Shown: positions 1 through 9,200 of the stretch, one piece after another
Position numbering within the stretch: the stretch's first letter is position 1
Layout of the letters: each line of letters starts with the position of its first letter
DNA from: Rhodococcus rhodochrous
Lineage (GTDB): Bacteria > Actinomycetota > Actinomycetes > Mycobacteriales > Mycobacteriaceae
Direction of reading: 5' to 3'
DNA length: 64,000 nucleotides
NCBI RefSeq assembly: GCF_900187265.1
Contig: NZ_LT906450.1
Span: 2,471,444-2,535,443, forward strand
Made by a program: the position numbers and the translations under genes
The notes under the pieces: generated by a model
What the model saw: the letters and a program-made list of their open reading frames with translations, nothing else
What the model was told of the DNA's origin: nothing
Database searches by the model: none

Positions 1-1139
1 AGGCCGCCCAGGTCTCCGGGATGCCGGAATGGAAGGTGTTCTTCAAGATCACCCTGCCCTTGTTGCGTCCCACGCTCATCTACGGCGCGGGCGTCGCGCT
101 CCTGCTCGGGCTCGGGCAGTTCACCGGCCCGCTGTTGCTGGGCACGAACACCGGGGTCAGCGTGCTGACCACGGAGATGTACTTCCAGATCAGCGACTCG
201 CCGGCGCAGTTCGCCACCGCCGCGGCCCTCGGCTCGCCGCTGCTGATCGTGGGGATCGTGGTGGTCTTCGCGCAGAAGGCGATGCTGGGCAATCAGCGTC
301 GCTTCGTCACCCACGGCGGCAAGGCGTTCCGTTCCCAGGGGCGCCCGTCGAAGACCGGTGTGGCGATCATCCTGCTCTTCTCGCTGCTGTCGACGGTACT
401 GCCGCTGCTGGCACTGGTGTTCGTGGCCCTGTCGCGTTACTGGAGTGGCACCGTCAACTTCTCCGCGCTGACCTTCGAGAACTTCCGGACGATCTTCTCC
501 GGCACGGCGGTGCCCGCTGCGGTGGGCAACAGCGTGATGTTCTCCCTGATCGCGATGGCGATCGTCCTGCCGCTCGGCTTCGTCGCCGCGAACCTCATCG
601 TGCGTGGCACGAAGTACCCGGTGCTGCGAGTGGTCACCGACGTGCTCGTGTCCATGCCGTTGGGAGTGCCGGCGGTCATCTTCGGTGCCGCCTTCCTGCT
701 GACCTACACGCAGGGGCCGATCGTCCTCTACGGCACGTCGTGGGTGGTGATCCTGGTGTACGTGACGCTGATGCTGCCGTTCGCGACCCGCATGCAGCTG
801 TCCTCGATGCTCGCCCTCGGCGAGACCTACCTCGAGGCGTCCCGGGTGAGCGGTGCCGGTTTCGTGGCCACCAACGTGAAGATCCTGTTGCCGCTCATGC
901 GCGGCAGCCTCGGCGGGACCGCGGCCCTGTTGTTCGTCCTGCTCACCCACGAGTTCACTGCGTCGCTGCTGGTGCGGGCCTCGCAGACGCAGGTGATGGG
1001 CACCATCCTGTTCGAGTACTGGTCCAACGGCGGTTACCCGCTCGTCGCCGCCGTCGCCCTGGTCATGACCGGGGTCACCGCGGTCGGTGTCGCCGCGGCG
1101 ATGCTGGTGGGCGGAACCGACGCGCTCAGCAAGATGTGA
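1..1139 (+). CDS. ABC transporter permease, two-domain type (5' truncated by window edge)
   Basis: The reading frame is open to the left edge, so the start is missing; an internal ATG at 21 is not the true start. It opens inside the cytoplasmic EAA loop (A-A-Q-V-S-G, then ITLPLLRP), which contacts the ATPase. A second EAA-like loop (EASRVSGAG then ILLPLMRG) lies about 240 residues later. Several hydrophobic segments surround both loops. Two permease units in one chain are typical of FbpB/AfuB-type Fe(III) or polyamine-like importers of the inner membrane. The visible 378 codons are the end of unit 1 and all of unit 2. The binding protein and ATPase would lie upstream, outside the window. A strong hairpin follows at 1162. 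The substrate cannot be told from this part. Confidence 0.85.
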   Translation, partial: AAQVSGMPEWKVFFKITLPLLRPTLIYGAGVALLLGLGQFTGPLLLGTNTGVSVLTTEMYFQISDSPAQFATAAALGSPLLIVGIVVVFAQKAMLGNQRRFVTHGGKAFRSQGRPSKTGVAIILLFSLLSTVLPLLALVFVALSRYWSGTVNFSALTFENFRTIFSGTAVPAAVGNSVMFSLIAMAIVLPLGFVAANLIVRGTKYPVLRVVTDVLVSMPLGVPAVIFGAAFLLTYTQGPIVLYGTSWVVILVYVTLMLPFATRMQLSSMLALGETYLEASRVSGAGFVATNVKILLPLMRGSLGGTAALLFVLLTHEFTASLLVRASQTQVMGTILFEYWSNGGYPLVAAVALVMTGVTAVGVAAAMLVGGTDALSKM

Positions 1140-1161
1140 CCACACGGATCGAGATGTCATC

Positions 1162-1200
1162 ACCGGGCCCGGCAGCGAGTCGCTCGTTGCCGGGCCCGGT
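1162..1200 (+). terminator. Strong hairpin after the ABC permease gene
   Basis: A perfect 13-bp GC-rich inverted repeat (1162-1174 with 1188-1200) is extended by a further 5 bp inside (one G-U pair), leaving a 3-nt loop. It starts 23 nt after the permease stop. There is no T-run, as is common in high-GC actinobacteria. Confidence 0.8.
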
Positions 1201-1252
1201 CTCGCCTGCCGCCTCGGCAAGGCCGGGGCCGGCACGAACGGAAGGACGCCAG

Positions 1253-2074
1253 TTGACGTACAGGACGGCTCCGGATCATCTCCGGGACGCGGGTGTCGTC
1301 GTCACGGGAGCCGGTAACGGTATCGGCCGGGCTCTGGCCCACCGCCTCGCGCAGGCCGGCGCCCGTGTCGTGGTCAACGATCTCGACGCCGACGCGTGCG
1401 CCCGCGTCGCCGAGGAGATCGGTGGCATCGCAGTACCGGGGGACGCGGCAGGGGAGCAGGGCGTCGCCGAGTTGGTCGCCCGCTCGCTCGCCGCTCTCGG
1501 ATCCGTGGACGTGTGGTTCGCCAACGCCGGGGTCGAGACGGGAGCGGCCGAGAGCGAGGCGGCATGGCAGCTGTCCTGGGAGGTCAACGTCATGGGGCAC
1601 GTCCGCGCCGCCCGGGCACTGCTGCCGGAGTGGCTCGAGCGGGGTGCCGGACGGTTCGTGGTGACGGCCTCGGCGGCGGGACTGCTGACCATGCTCGGTT
1701 CCCCGGCGTACTCGGTGAGCAAGCACGCTGCCGTCGCCCATGCGGAGTGGCTCTCGGCGACCTACGGGGACAAGGGCGTGATCGTCCAGTGTGTGTGCCC
1801 GCAGGGCGTCGCGACGGATCTGCTGCCGACCGACGCTGCGGGCCGGGTGATCTTCGAGAGTGGGGTGCTCACCCCGGACGAGGTCGCCGACCATATCGTC
1901 GGAGCGCTCGGCGACGACCGGTTCCTGATCCTTCCGCACCCCGAGGTGGCGGAGTACTACCTGCGGCGAGCATCGGATCCGGATCGGTGGCTGCGTGCGA
2001 TGCGGCGAGTGCAGGATCGCATCGAGGTCGTCGCGGAAGAGGAGGAGAAGCGTCCGCTCCGGACGACCGGGTGA
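1253..2074 (+). CDS. SDR family NAD(P)-dependent oxidoreductase
   Basis: A classical short-chain dehydrogenase/reductase of 273 residues, probably a soluble alcohol/ketone oxidoreductase. Near the N-terminus is the cofactor-binding motif TGAGNGIG; NAG follows in the middle, then the catalytic Ser (TASAAG) and the YSVSK active-site Tyr/Lys. The start is set at TTG 1253 because GGAAGGA lies 6-12 nt upstream and the SDR fold begins about ten residues later; the frame stays open far upstream, but that part overlaps the permease gene and carries no signal. It stands alone between two terminator-like or intergenic stretches. The substrate is unknown; an acidic/basic tail of about 20 residues follows the fold. 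Confidence 0.85.
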   Translation: MTYRTAPDHLRDAGVVVTGAGNGIGRALAHRLAQAGARVVVNDLDADACARVAEEIGGIAVPGDAAGEQGVAELVARSLAALGSVDVWFANAGVETGAAESEAAWQLSWEVNVMGHVRAARALLPEWLERGAGRFVVTASAAGLLTMLGSPAYSVSKHAAVAHAEWLSATYGDKGVIVQCVCPQGVATDLLPTDAAGRVIFESGVLTPDEVADHIVGALGDDRFLILPHPEVAEYYLRRASDPDRWLRAMRRVQDRIEVVAEEEEKRPLRTTG

Positions 2075-2155
2075 GCGGATGACACCTCCGGCGCGGTGAC
2101 CGCTCCTGGTCGAGGTGTTCTGCGGAAGTCGGGTTGCCGGAACCGTGCGCGTCGA

Positions 2156-2161
2156 TAGCGT
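2156..2161 (+). promoter_or_regulatory. -10 hexamer of a probable leaderless promoter
   Basis: TAGCGT lies exactly 7 nt before the ATG at 2169, the spacing expected when transcription starts at the start codon. No ribosome-binding site precedes that ATG, so this hexamer decides the start of the DUF2254 gene. Confidence 0.55.
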
Positions 2162-2168
2162 GGTCGGC

Positions 2169-3509
2169 ATGAGTGCTCTGCCGAGATCGTGGATGCAGTT
2201 GCGGCTCGCCGCGGGTGAGTACCGATTCCGGGAGAGCCTGTTCGCGCTGCCCGCGCTGGTCGTCGTCGCCGGAGCTGTGCTCGCCGAGGTGAGCGGCTAC
2301 ATCGATCGGACCTTCGGCCCCTTCCCGTGGGGCATGAAGATGAACAGCAACGCGGCGATCTGGCTGCTGAGCACCGTGGCGGGCGCCACGATCACCACCG
2401 CCGGCGTCGTCTTCTCGTTGACCGTCGTGAGCCTGCAGTTGGCGAGCAGCCAGTTCTCACCGCGGGTGATGCGGTCCTTCATCCGGGATCGGGTCAGCCA
2501 GACGGTGATCGGGATGCTGGTGGCGACCTTCGTCTACTGCGTGCTGACGCTGCGTCACATCGGCGCGGACGACGCCGCACCTGCCCCGACACTGTCGACG
2601 ACCCTCGCGCTGGTCCTCGCGGTGTCGACCGTGGTGCTCATCATCGCCTATCTCAACCGGCTGGCCCACGGTCTGCAGGTCGGGGAGGTGGTGCGCAGCA
2701 TCGCCTCGGAGGCCGAGAAGGTCATCTCGAACACGAGTCGGAGTGCGCACCGTGAGATCCACGTCGACCGGGCGCCGGAGCCGGATTTCGATGAGGGGGC
2801 GACGGTGCACGCCCCGCGCGACGGCTGGGTGACCCAGGCACCGGCCGAACTCGTTCTCGCCGTGGTACCGCCGGGCGCGGTGGTGCGGATGGAGACACGT
2901 CCCGGCGCGTACATCCACCGCGGGGAACCGTTGCTGCGGATCCATCCGAAGCCGGAGCGGACCGTGATCCTGCGGCGGCTCGAGGCGGCCGTGGAGATCT
3001 CGAACGTGCGCACCATGCAGCAGGACGTGGACTTCGCATTGCGGCAGCTCGTCGACATCGCGTTGCGCGCGCTGAGCCAGGCGATCAACGACCCGACGAC
3101 CGCGACCGAAGTGGTGCTCCGGCTCGGCAGTCTGCTGCGCACCCTGCTGGTCACCGACAGTCCGGCGCCGGCGATCGAGGGTGCGGAGGGTCGGATCCTG
3201 CTGCGTCCGTGGATCCTGTCGCCCGACGAGTACATCGAGCACGCCTTCGAGCAGATCCGGCAGGCCGGTTCGGCGCAGTTGCACGTGGCGACGGCACTGG
3301 CCCGGGTGTTGCGCATGCTCATGGATCACCTTTCGACGGAGGGGCGCACCGAGTCGGTGCCGGCCTTGCAACACCAGTTGCGTCTGCTCGTCGACGCGGT
3401 GGTCGACCGGCCCGAGTTCCGTCCGGAGGACCTGGAACGGTTCCGCGCCGTCGCGGAGGGGTCCGCGGATCCTGCGGAGCATCGAACGGTCCGACCGACC
3501 GGGGTGTAG
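2169..3509 (+). CDS. DUF2254-family membrane protein
   Basis: 446 residues. The N-terminal half holds four strongly hydrophobic segments: about residues 18-35, a second near 60-85, a pair near 115-150. The rest is a soluble domain, with a stretch (VDFALRQLVDIALRALSQAINDPTTA) typical of DUF2254 proteins, predicted inner-membrane proteins of unknown function found in many bacteria. The earlier in-frame start at 2115 would add 18 residues, but the -10 hexamer at 2156 favours 2169. The next gene (3571) follows after 61 nt and may be co-transcribed. No enzymatic motif is visible. Confidence 0.8.
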   Translation: MSALPRSWMQLRLAAGEYRFRESLFALPALVVVAGAVLAEVSGYIDRTFGPFPWGMKMNSNAAIWLLSTVAGATITTAGVVFSLTVVSLQLASSQFSPRVMRSFIRDRVSQTVIGMLVATFVYCVLTLRHIGADDAAPAPTLSTTLALVLAVSTVVLIIAYLNRLAHGLQVGEVVRSIASEAEKVISNTSRSAHREIHVDRAPEPDFDEGATVHAPRDGWVTQAPAELVLAVVPPGAVVRMETRPGAYIHRGEPLLRIHPKPERTVILRRLEAAVEISNVRTMQQDVDFALRQLVDIALRALSQAINDPTTATEVVLRLGSLLRTLLVTDSPAPAIEGAEGRILLRPWILSPDEYIEHAFEQIRQAGSAQLHVATALARVLRMLMDHLSTEGRTESVPALQHQLRLLVDAVVDRPEFRPEDLERFRAVAEGSADPAEHRTVRPTGV

Positions 3510-3570
3510 GACCGACGGGAGACGGCTATCCGACTGTCACAGGAAGCGGGCCGATCGGGAGGACGACGAC

Positions 3571-3780
3571 ATGGCGACCCACTTCTCCATCGGTGACCAC
3601 GTCCGATGGAACTCCGAAGCCGGATACGTCGAGGGCGTGATCATCGCGAAACACACGAAGGACGTGGAGTTCAAGGGACGTACTCGGCGGTGCAGCGAGG
3701 ACGAGCCGCAGTACGAGATCCGGAGCGACAAGACCGATCACGTCGCGATGCACAAGGGCAGTGCACTGAAGAAGATCTGA
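3571..3780 (+). CDS. Small DUF2945/HVA1-type Tudor-like protein
   Basis: 69 residues, starting at ATG 3571 behind a GGGAGG-like Shine-Dalgarno sequence. The sequence begins F-S-I-G-D-H-V-R-W and contains G-x-V-x-G-x-I, then a run ending Y-E-I-R-S-D-K-T-D-H-V-A-M-H-K. This matches the hypervirulence-associated Tudor-like (HVA1/DUF2945) family, whose members are single small beta-barrels. The function in bacteria is unknown; a binding role is plausible by fold only. The downstream gene is convergent, 15 nt away. Confidence 0.75.
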   Translation: MATHFSIGDHVRWNSEAGYVEGVIIAKHTKDVEFKGRTRRCSEDEPQYEIRSDKTDHVAMHKGSALKKI

Positions 3781-3795
3781 CAGCGGTATTCGGGA

Positions 3796-4311
3796 TCAGG
3801 TGATCAGCGCCTGTCCGACGCCGCACACCGCGACCGCCCACAGCACCGAGGTGGACGTGCCGATGATGAACTGTTCGGAGGCGTTCGGTTCGCGCAGTTC
3901 GGGATAGCGGGCGAGACCCTTCACCGCCATGATGACCGCGATCCCTTCGGGCCATCCGGCGAGGATGGAGGCGGTGACCGCTCCGCGTTCGAGCACGCCG
4001 ATGACCCGTCCGCCGCGGAGCGGACCCGGGGGAGGGGTGGGCTCGGGACCGGCGTCGGGTTGCCTGCGCGCGATCCGGAACGCCACGAGAACCGCGGGTC
4101 CGCCTCCGGTGATCGCCGCCGTGGCGGTGAGGATGAGCGTGGCCGCGAGCGCGATGCCCTGAACCGGGGTGGTCGCGGTGGCGGCGAGCGCGGCCCCGGC
4201 GAGACCCGCGATGCTCAGCGACGCGGCCGGCCACAGCGGCAGGCTCGGACCCAGGGCGAGCGCGGGTGCGAGGGCGGCCACTGCCAGGCACACCAGTGAG
4301 AGGACGGTCAA
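3796..4311 (-). CDS. Small hypothetical membrane protein, coupled to an HTH gene
   Basis: 171 residues, very rich in Ala, Leu and Thr. About three hydrophobic helices lie in the first 80 residues and one near the C-terminus; between them is a proline-rich linker (about residues 84-97). The start is TTG at 4311, and it overlaps the upstream stop in a TTGA arrangement, so translation should be coupled to the HTH protein gene. No family was recognised. The pairing suggests the HTH protein acts on, or with, this membrane protein. Confidence 0.6.
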   Translation of the reverse strand: MTVLSLVCLAVAALAPALALGPSLPLWPAASLSIAGLAGAALAATATTPVQGIALAATLILTATAAITGGGPAVLVAFRIARRQPDAGPEPTPPPGPLRGGRVIGVLERGAVTASILAGWPEGIAVIMAVKGLARYPELREPNASEQFIIGTSTSVLWAVAVCGVGQALIT

Positions 4312-4889
4312 CGATCGGCCCTTTCCAGGAGTCGGCGTACGAGTTCACGTCCGGCGAGTTCGGCCTGCCATCCGGCGGTGGCGAGACGCTGGGACACCGC
4401 TTGCTTGCTGATGCCGAGACGCTCCGCTATCCGCGCCTGCGACAGACCCTGACGCGCGAGGTCGACCGCCTCGTGTCCCTGTTCGGTCCGGCGTAGGACG
4501 ACGGTGGCGAGCAGGGTGAGCGCGGCGTCGACGTCGGCAGTGGCCTCGGTGTCGTCGCCTTCGGCCGCGACCTGCCCGGGTGCGTTCTTGGCGCGTTCGA
4601 CGGCGATACGGGCGTGTTCGAAGGCGGGTCCACGACCGGCGCGTGTCTGTTCGGGGAGCGGGGTCTCCACCGGCCCGACCCCCACCCCGATGCTCCAGCG
4701 TTCACGCCGGAGGAGGTCGAGGACGAGATCGACGACGAGGGCGGGATCGTCCGCGACGGCCTGGACTTCGTCGCCCGCGGTGCGATCGAAGGGACGTACC
4801 AGCGGAACGTCCTGCAGGTCGGTGAGAAGGTCCGCCACACGGTCGATGTCTCGGCGGCTGCTCCGCTGGTCGACCGTCAATACGAACAT
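4308..4889 (-). CDS. HTH protein with a SatD-like N-terminus
   Basis: 193 residues. The N-terminus (V-L-T-V-D-Q-R-S-S-R) resembles SatD-like proteins. The C-terminal 50 residues carry a clear helix-turn-helix (QGLSQARIAERLGISKQAVS). The first gene of a two-gene unit with the membrane protein downstream. A symmetric array of TCAAG/CTTGA half-sites lies directly before its start (4893-4938), so autoregulation is likely. The SatD resemblance is by eye only; many relatives are annotated simply as helix-turn-helix proteins. The function is unknown. Confidence 0.6.
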   Translation of the reverse strand: MFVLTVDQRSSRRDIDRVADLLTDLQDVPLVRPFDRTAGDEVQAVADDPALVVDLVLDLLRRERWSIGVGVGPVETPLPEQTRAGRGPAFEHARIAVERAKNAPGQVAAEGDDTEATADVDAALTLLATVVLRRTEQGHEAVDLARQGLSQARIAERLGISKQAVSQRLATAGWQAELAGRELVRRLLERADR

Positions 4890-4892
4890 GTG

Positions 4893-4938
4893 TCAAGTGT
4901 GAGGGCTTGATTTCCGATAATCAAGACCCTGAGCTTGA
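4893..4938. promoter_or_regulatory. Four-half-site palindromic operator before the HTH gene
   Basis: Half-sites alternate TCAAG (4893), CTTGA (4906), TCAAG (4921) and CTTGA (4934), with start-to-start spacings of 13, 15 and 13. The central pair forms a perfect 7-6-7 palindrome (4906-4925). The array sits just upstream of the ATG at 4889, so a bound protein would block that promoter. Confidence 0.55.
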
Positions 4939-4968
4939 CGATGATGTGCGGTGGGGGTCGCGTACAGG

Positions 4969-5673
4969 CTATCTGGCCGGTTCGTTCCCCGTCAGCTCGT
5001 GATGTGTGGTGATCGCGTCCACCGCATCGCCGTCGTATCTCATCCGTTTCGCGATGGTGAGGCGGAGTGTCGAGGGCAGGGCCGGGGCGAACTTCTTGAA
5101 GTAGGCGCAGAGCCATTCCTGGCGTCCGACGAGAAACGGGAAATCGGTCGTCATCATGTTGCGGGCGACCAGCATCGGTAAGGGGGCGTCGAGGGGATGG
5201 AAGTCGTGATTCCACAGTCCCGGCTGGGTGCAGCCCGGGTAGAACTGGCCGAGCATGAAACCGTGTTCGACGAACTGCGATTTGAATTCCGCGTGGACGA
5301 CGTCGATCACCTCGAAGCCGGTGAGGTCGGGCAGTACGGTCACGAGCGTCTTCAGGCTTCGATCGCGATCGTCTTCGCGTGAGAGCGTCGTGTACAGGTC
5401 GAACTGGTCCTCGACGATCGTGCCGAGGGCTCGGGCATCGATTCCGGATCCGTGGACGAAGGCGGCTCCGAAGAGTTGCTTACCGATGGAGGGGCGAACG
5501 AACGGGCAGACGGGTCCACTGCGGCCGAGTTCGGGGTTGGGTTCGGTGAGATACCCGCTCGCCCATCCTCTCAGCAGATCGGCGCTCGCTTCGCCTGTGT
5601 ATTCGGAGGTTTCACCGAACAGGTCCACCCAGACCGTGCCCGAGCGGGGTCCGACTCGTCTCTGGATCGGCAT
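4969..5673 (-). CDS. DUF6875-like protein, divergent from the NRPS gene
   Basis: 234 residues. The start at ATG 5673 was chosen because GGAGGGAGGA lies just upstream; the frame continues open beyond it with no better signal. A conserved-looking core reads L-G-R-S-G-P-V-C-P-F-V-x-P-S, followed by an F-M-L-G-Q-F-Y-P-G-C motif and an H-D-F-H-P-L-D-A-P-L-P-M-L-V-A-R segment, as in DUF6875 proteins. My recollection is that these occur next to biosynthetic clusters; no activity is known to me. The two Cys and several His could be catalytic or metal-binding. It is divergent from the NRPS across a 611-bp control region, which suggests a role in the same pathway, not proven. Confidence 0.6.
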   Translation of the reverse strand: MPIQRRVGPRSGTVWVDLFGETSEYTGEASADLLRGWASGYLTEPNPELGRSGPVCPFVRPSIGKQLFGAAFVHGSGIDARALGTIVEDQFDLYTTLSREDDRDRSLKTLVTVLPDLTGFEVIDVVHAEFKSQFVEHGFMLGQFYPGCTQPGLWNHDFHPLDAPLPMLVARNMMTTDFPFLVGRQEWLCAYFKKFAPALPSTLRLTIAKRMRYDGDAVDAITTHHELTGNEPAR

Positions 5674-6284
5674 CTGCGCTTCCTCCCTCCCGGGGACGGA
5701 TATCGCGGCTGAGACGGGAGCGGCCGGGTCGGGAGCTGCGGAGGTCTCCCGGAAGGATTTGTAGCGAGGCCGTTTCGGACAACAGGAGTACGAACGACGG
5801 AAAACGTTGCAGCGCAACATTGTCGAATGTCTCGGTCCGGTCGCGTGCATCGTCCGCTCGCGCGGCTCCGGTGCCCGTGCGACCGTCGGGCCGACGTGAA
5901 GTCTCCTTCGTGCGGAGTTTACCGAAAGTGTTGCATTCTAAGTTTGTAAAACGAGCATAGCGCGAACGGGGGGTTTCTATCCATCCCTCAAACAAACCTT
6001 GGGTTTATGGAGTGAATATTCCGAATGTCGGAATGCGCGAATGCGGCCGTCTACGGAATGTCCCGGTCGCATCTCGATCTCGTTCTCCCGCAGAGCATTG
6101 CAGCAACCCCACCCTCGTCCTACGCTGACGCATACGTTTCGAAGCGACGTGCCGACTCGGTCGTCCCTACTCGCGAGCTACGCACGGTACTCGATGGCAT
6201 CCGGCTCATCGAGACGTCCCCGTTCGACACTGCCGCTGCACGCACATGCAGCTACTGCATACACATCCTCGTGAAGGGGGCGCT
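5674..6284. promoter_or_regulatory. Divergent control region between the DUF6875-like gene and the NRPS
   Basis: 611 bp without a convincing gene. The middle (about 5930-6035) is clearly richer in A+T than anything nearby and should hold the promoters for both directions. It contains a 5-3-5 inverted repeat (AAACC/GGTTT, 5994-6006) and the 7-3-7 palindrome listed separately. No IdeR-type iron box was found, which argues against simple iron control of the NRPS. The NRPS Shine-Dalgarno (AAGGGGG) sits 5-6 nt before GTG 6285. Confidence 0.5.
6018..6034. promoter_or_regulatory. Palindrome, candidate operator for the NRPS promoter
   Basis: ATTCCGA-atg-TCGGAAT is a perfect 7-3-7 inverted repeat in the A+T-rich part of the divergent region. 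A further half-site, CGGAAT, occurs at 6054-6059. The layout fits a dimeric regulator, but its identity is unknown. Confidence 0.45.
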
Positions 6285-9200
6285 GTGGCCACTCCCGTCG
6301 TAGGCGCCGCGCAGAACTCCGACGACGAGCGCGCGGGTGCGTTTCCGCTGACTCCGGCGCAGTACGGTATCTGGCTCGCTCAACAGCTCGTACCCGACGT
6401 CCCTTTCGTCATCGCCCAATATGTGGAATTCCGTGGGGAACTCGACCTCGATCTGCTGAAGTGGGCGTCGACGACCGCCGGGCGGGAATTCGGGACCGCC
6501 TTCCTGCGCCTCGTCGACGTGGACGGCCGTCCGTGCCAGGTCGTCGACCGGGACCTCGACGTCCCCACCGAGGTCATCGATCTCCGTGACGAACACGATC
6601 CGGAGAAGGTGGCCGAGGAGTGGCTCCGGCGGGATGCGGAAGCACCGATCGACCTCATGGCGGACCGGTTGTGCCGCATCGTCGTTCTGCGAACAGGTGA
6701 TGCCGGTTATCTCGTGTACGTCAAGGCCCATCACATCGCGCTCGACGGGTTCGGAGCGATGATCATCGTGCGCAGGGGAGCCGAACTCTATTCCCGGGCA
6801 CTCGCCTCCCGGAGTTCCGGCCGGGACGAGATACCGACCCCGGACAAACCGCCGGCCGATCTTCGGACGCTGTACGAGAAGGACCGGCAGTATCGTGCGT
6901 CGAAGCGGTTCGTCGCGGACCGTGAGTACTGGAGCGAGCGGGTCCGCGACCTGCCCGAGGCCGACACCACGGAGGTTCCACCGGCGGTCCGGACCCTCAC
7001 GGCGGAGACGGATCTGTCGGCCGCTGCGGACGCCTGCCTGGCGGGGTCTCCGGCGATGCGGGATGCCTCCTCGGCCGCTGTGGTACTCGCGGCCGCCGCC
7101 TGTTTCTTCTCGCGGCGGTCGGGACGGTACGACGTGCTCGTCAATATTCCGGTGTCGGCGCGGACGACAGCCGAGCTGCGACGGTCCGCCGGAATGCTCG
7201 TCAACGTGGTTCCCCTGCGGATCCGGGTGGATCCGAACGAACCCGTGGAGGATCTCGTCCGGCGGATGCAGGTCGAGCTGGTCGGAGCCCTCCGACACCA
7301 GGCGTGTGGACTCGACGACATCCGCCGAGCGACATCCGAACGGGTGTCCCGATTCTCGGTACCCCTGGTCAACGTCATGCTGTTCGATCAGCAACCCGTA
7401 CTGGGTGACATCGTGGGAACGCCGCACGTCCTGTCGCGCGGGCCCGTCGGGGACCGGCTGATCACCGTCCACCGCCGCAGCGCGCCGGCCGGCACCGTCA
7501 TCGAGTTCCGGGCGAATCCGAACCGCTACGAGGAAAACGAGATACAGGCGCAGTGCATCTGTTTCACGGAGATCCTCGAGCAGTTCGTCGCAGCCGACCC
7601 TCGAACGCCGGTCGGTTCGATCCACCCGCCGAGTGCCGGGGCGGCCGCACCTCGTTACCGACGGAACACCGTGCTCGATCACTGGCGGCGCATTCTGGCG
7701 GGCGCACCCACACCCCCCGCCCTGACCCCGGCCGGTGGACGGACGGGCGGCGTGGGATCTGCTCCGGTGTGGGAGCAGTTCGTTCATCCCCTCGGGAGTG
7801 CACTGCGTCGAGCGAGTGCCGGATGTGCCGACGATTGTTTCCCGATGCTGCAGGCTGCGACCGCGATTCTCCTCGCCAGGTCGACCGGTACCGACGATGT
7901 CGTCCTCGGCTTCCCGGTCCCGGCCGGTACCACTCCCGTTCGCACGGTGCTGCCCCTGCGTATTCGAGTGCGCCCCGACGCGTCGTTCCGAGATCTCCTC
8001 GAGGGCATCTCCCGTGGGACTCGGGACGCTCTCGCACACGCCGACGTCCCTGCGGTGGCGCTGCTCGAGGCGCTGGCTCCGACACGGAACGGATCGCACG
8101 CCCCGCTCTTCCGCATCACCGTCGAAGGTCGAGGCGATGTGGACAAGGAGGTGGAGCGCGCCGTCCTCGGCGACGTCGACCTACGTATCGATCTGGAGCG
8201 TCCGCAATCCGGCGACGGTGCCGGGCGCGAGGTGACGTCCGCGGACGTGCTCCGCATCCGGTACGTCACCGACGCATACACCGCGCCGATCGTCGAGCGC
8301 ATCGCTCGCCGATTGGAGCGGATCCTCCTGGCTGCCGAAGACGATCCGACGATGTGGGTCGGCGACATCGATCTGCTCGACGCAACCGAACGGACCACGC
8401 TCGTCCCCGTGACGGGTCCGCCGTCCCTGCCCGAACGTCTGCTCCCGGAGATCCTTGTCGACGCTGCCCGCCGTGTCCCCGAGGCGACCGCACTGTCGTG
8501 CGGCGACACCCGATTCACCTACCGAGCACTCGATGAGCGGTCGAATCGGCTGGCCCGCATGCTCATCGAGCGGGGTGCAGGCCCGGAACGTTTCGTCGCG
8601 GTCGGCATGGCCCGGTCCGTCGACTCGATCGTCTCGATCTGGGCGGCGGCGAAGGCGGGTGCGGCCTTCGTTCCGGTGGACCCCTCTTATCCGCCCGCCC
8701 GGATCGAGTACATGCTGCGCGACTGCGGCGCCGTGCTCGGACTCACCACCACCGGCGAGCGGTCCCTGCTTCCCGCCACCGTGCCGTGGACGGCGGTCGA
8801 CGATCCGGACATGGTCGCGGAGACGAAGCGATACAGCGCGGCGCCGGTGGCCGACGCGGACCGGTGCGCGTCCGCGCGTGCGGATCAACCCGCCTACCTC
8901 ATCTACACCTCCGGATCGACGGGACACCCGAAGGGCGTGGTCGTCACCCACCGCGGTCTGGCGAACCTCGTCGCGCACACCCGCACGCTCGCCGACGCCG
9001 ACGCGCGGGTCCGGCACGGAACCTCGCCGAGCTTCGACCTGGCGGTGCTGGAGCTGCTCGTGGCGTTCGGCTCCGCTGCGCACCTGGTGATCGGCCCGCC
9101 CGACGCGTCCGCCGGTGACGACCTCGCACGTGCCTTGCGCGCCGACCGGATCACCCACTTCTGCACCACGCCCGCGGTCCTCGCGACGATCGATCCGGTG

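Noticed and set aside
5674-6284. An iron box controlling the NRPS, which would make it a siderophore gene.
   Set aside because: No sequence close to the IdeR consensus is present, and no siderophore export or starter gene is nearby.
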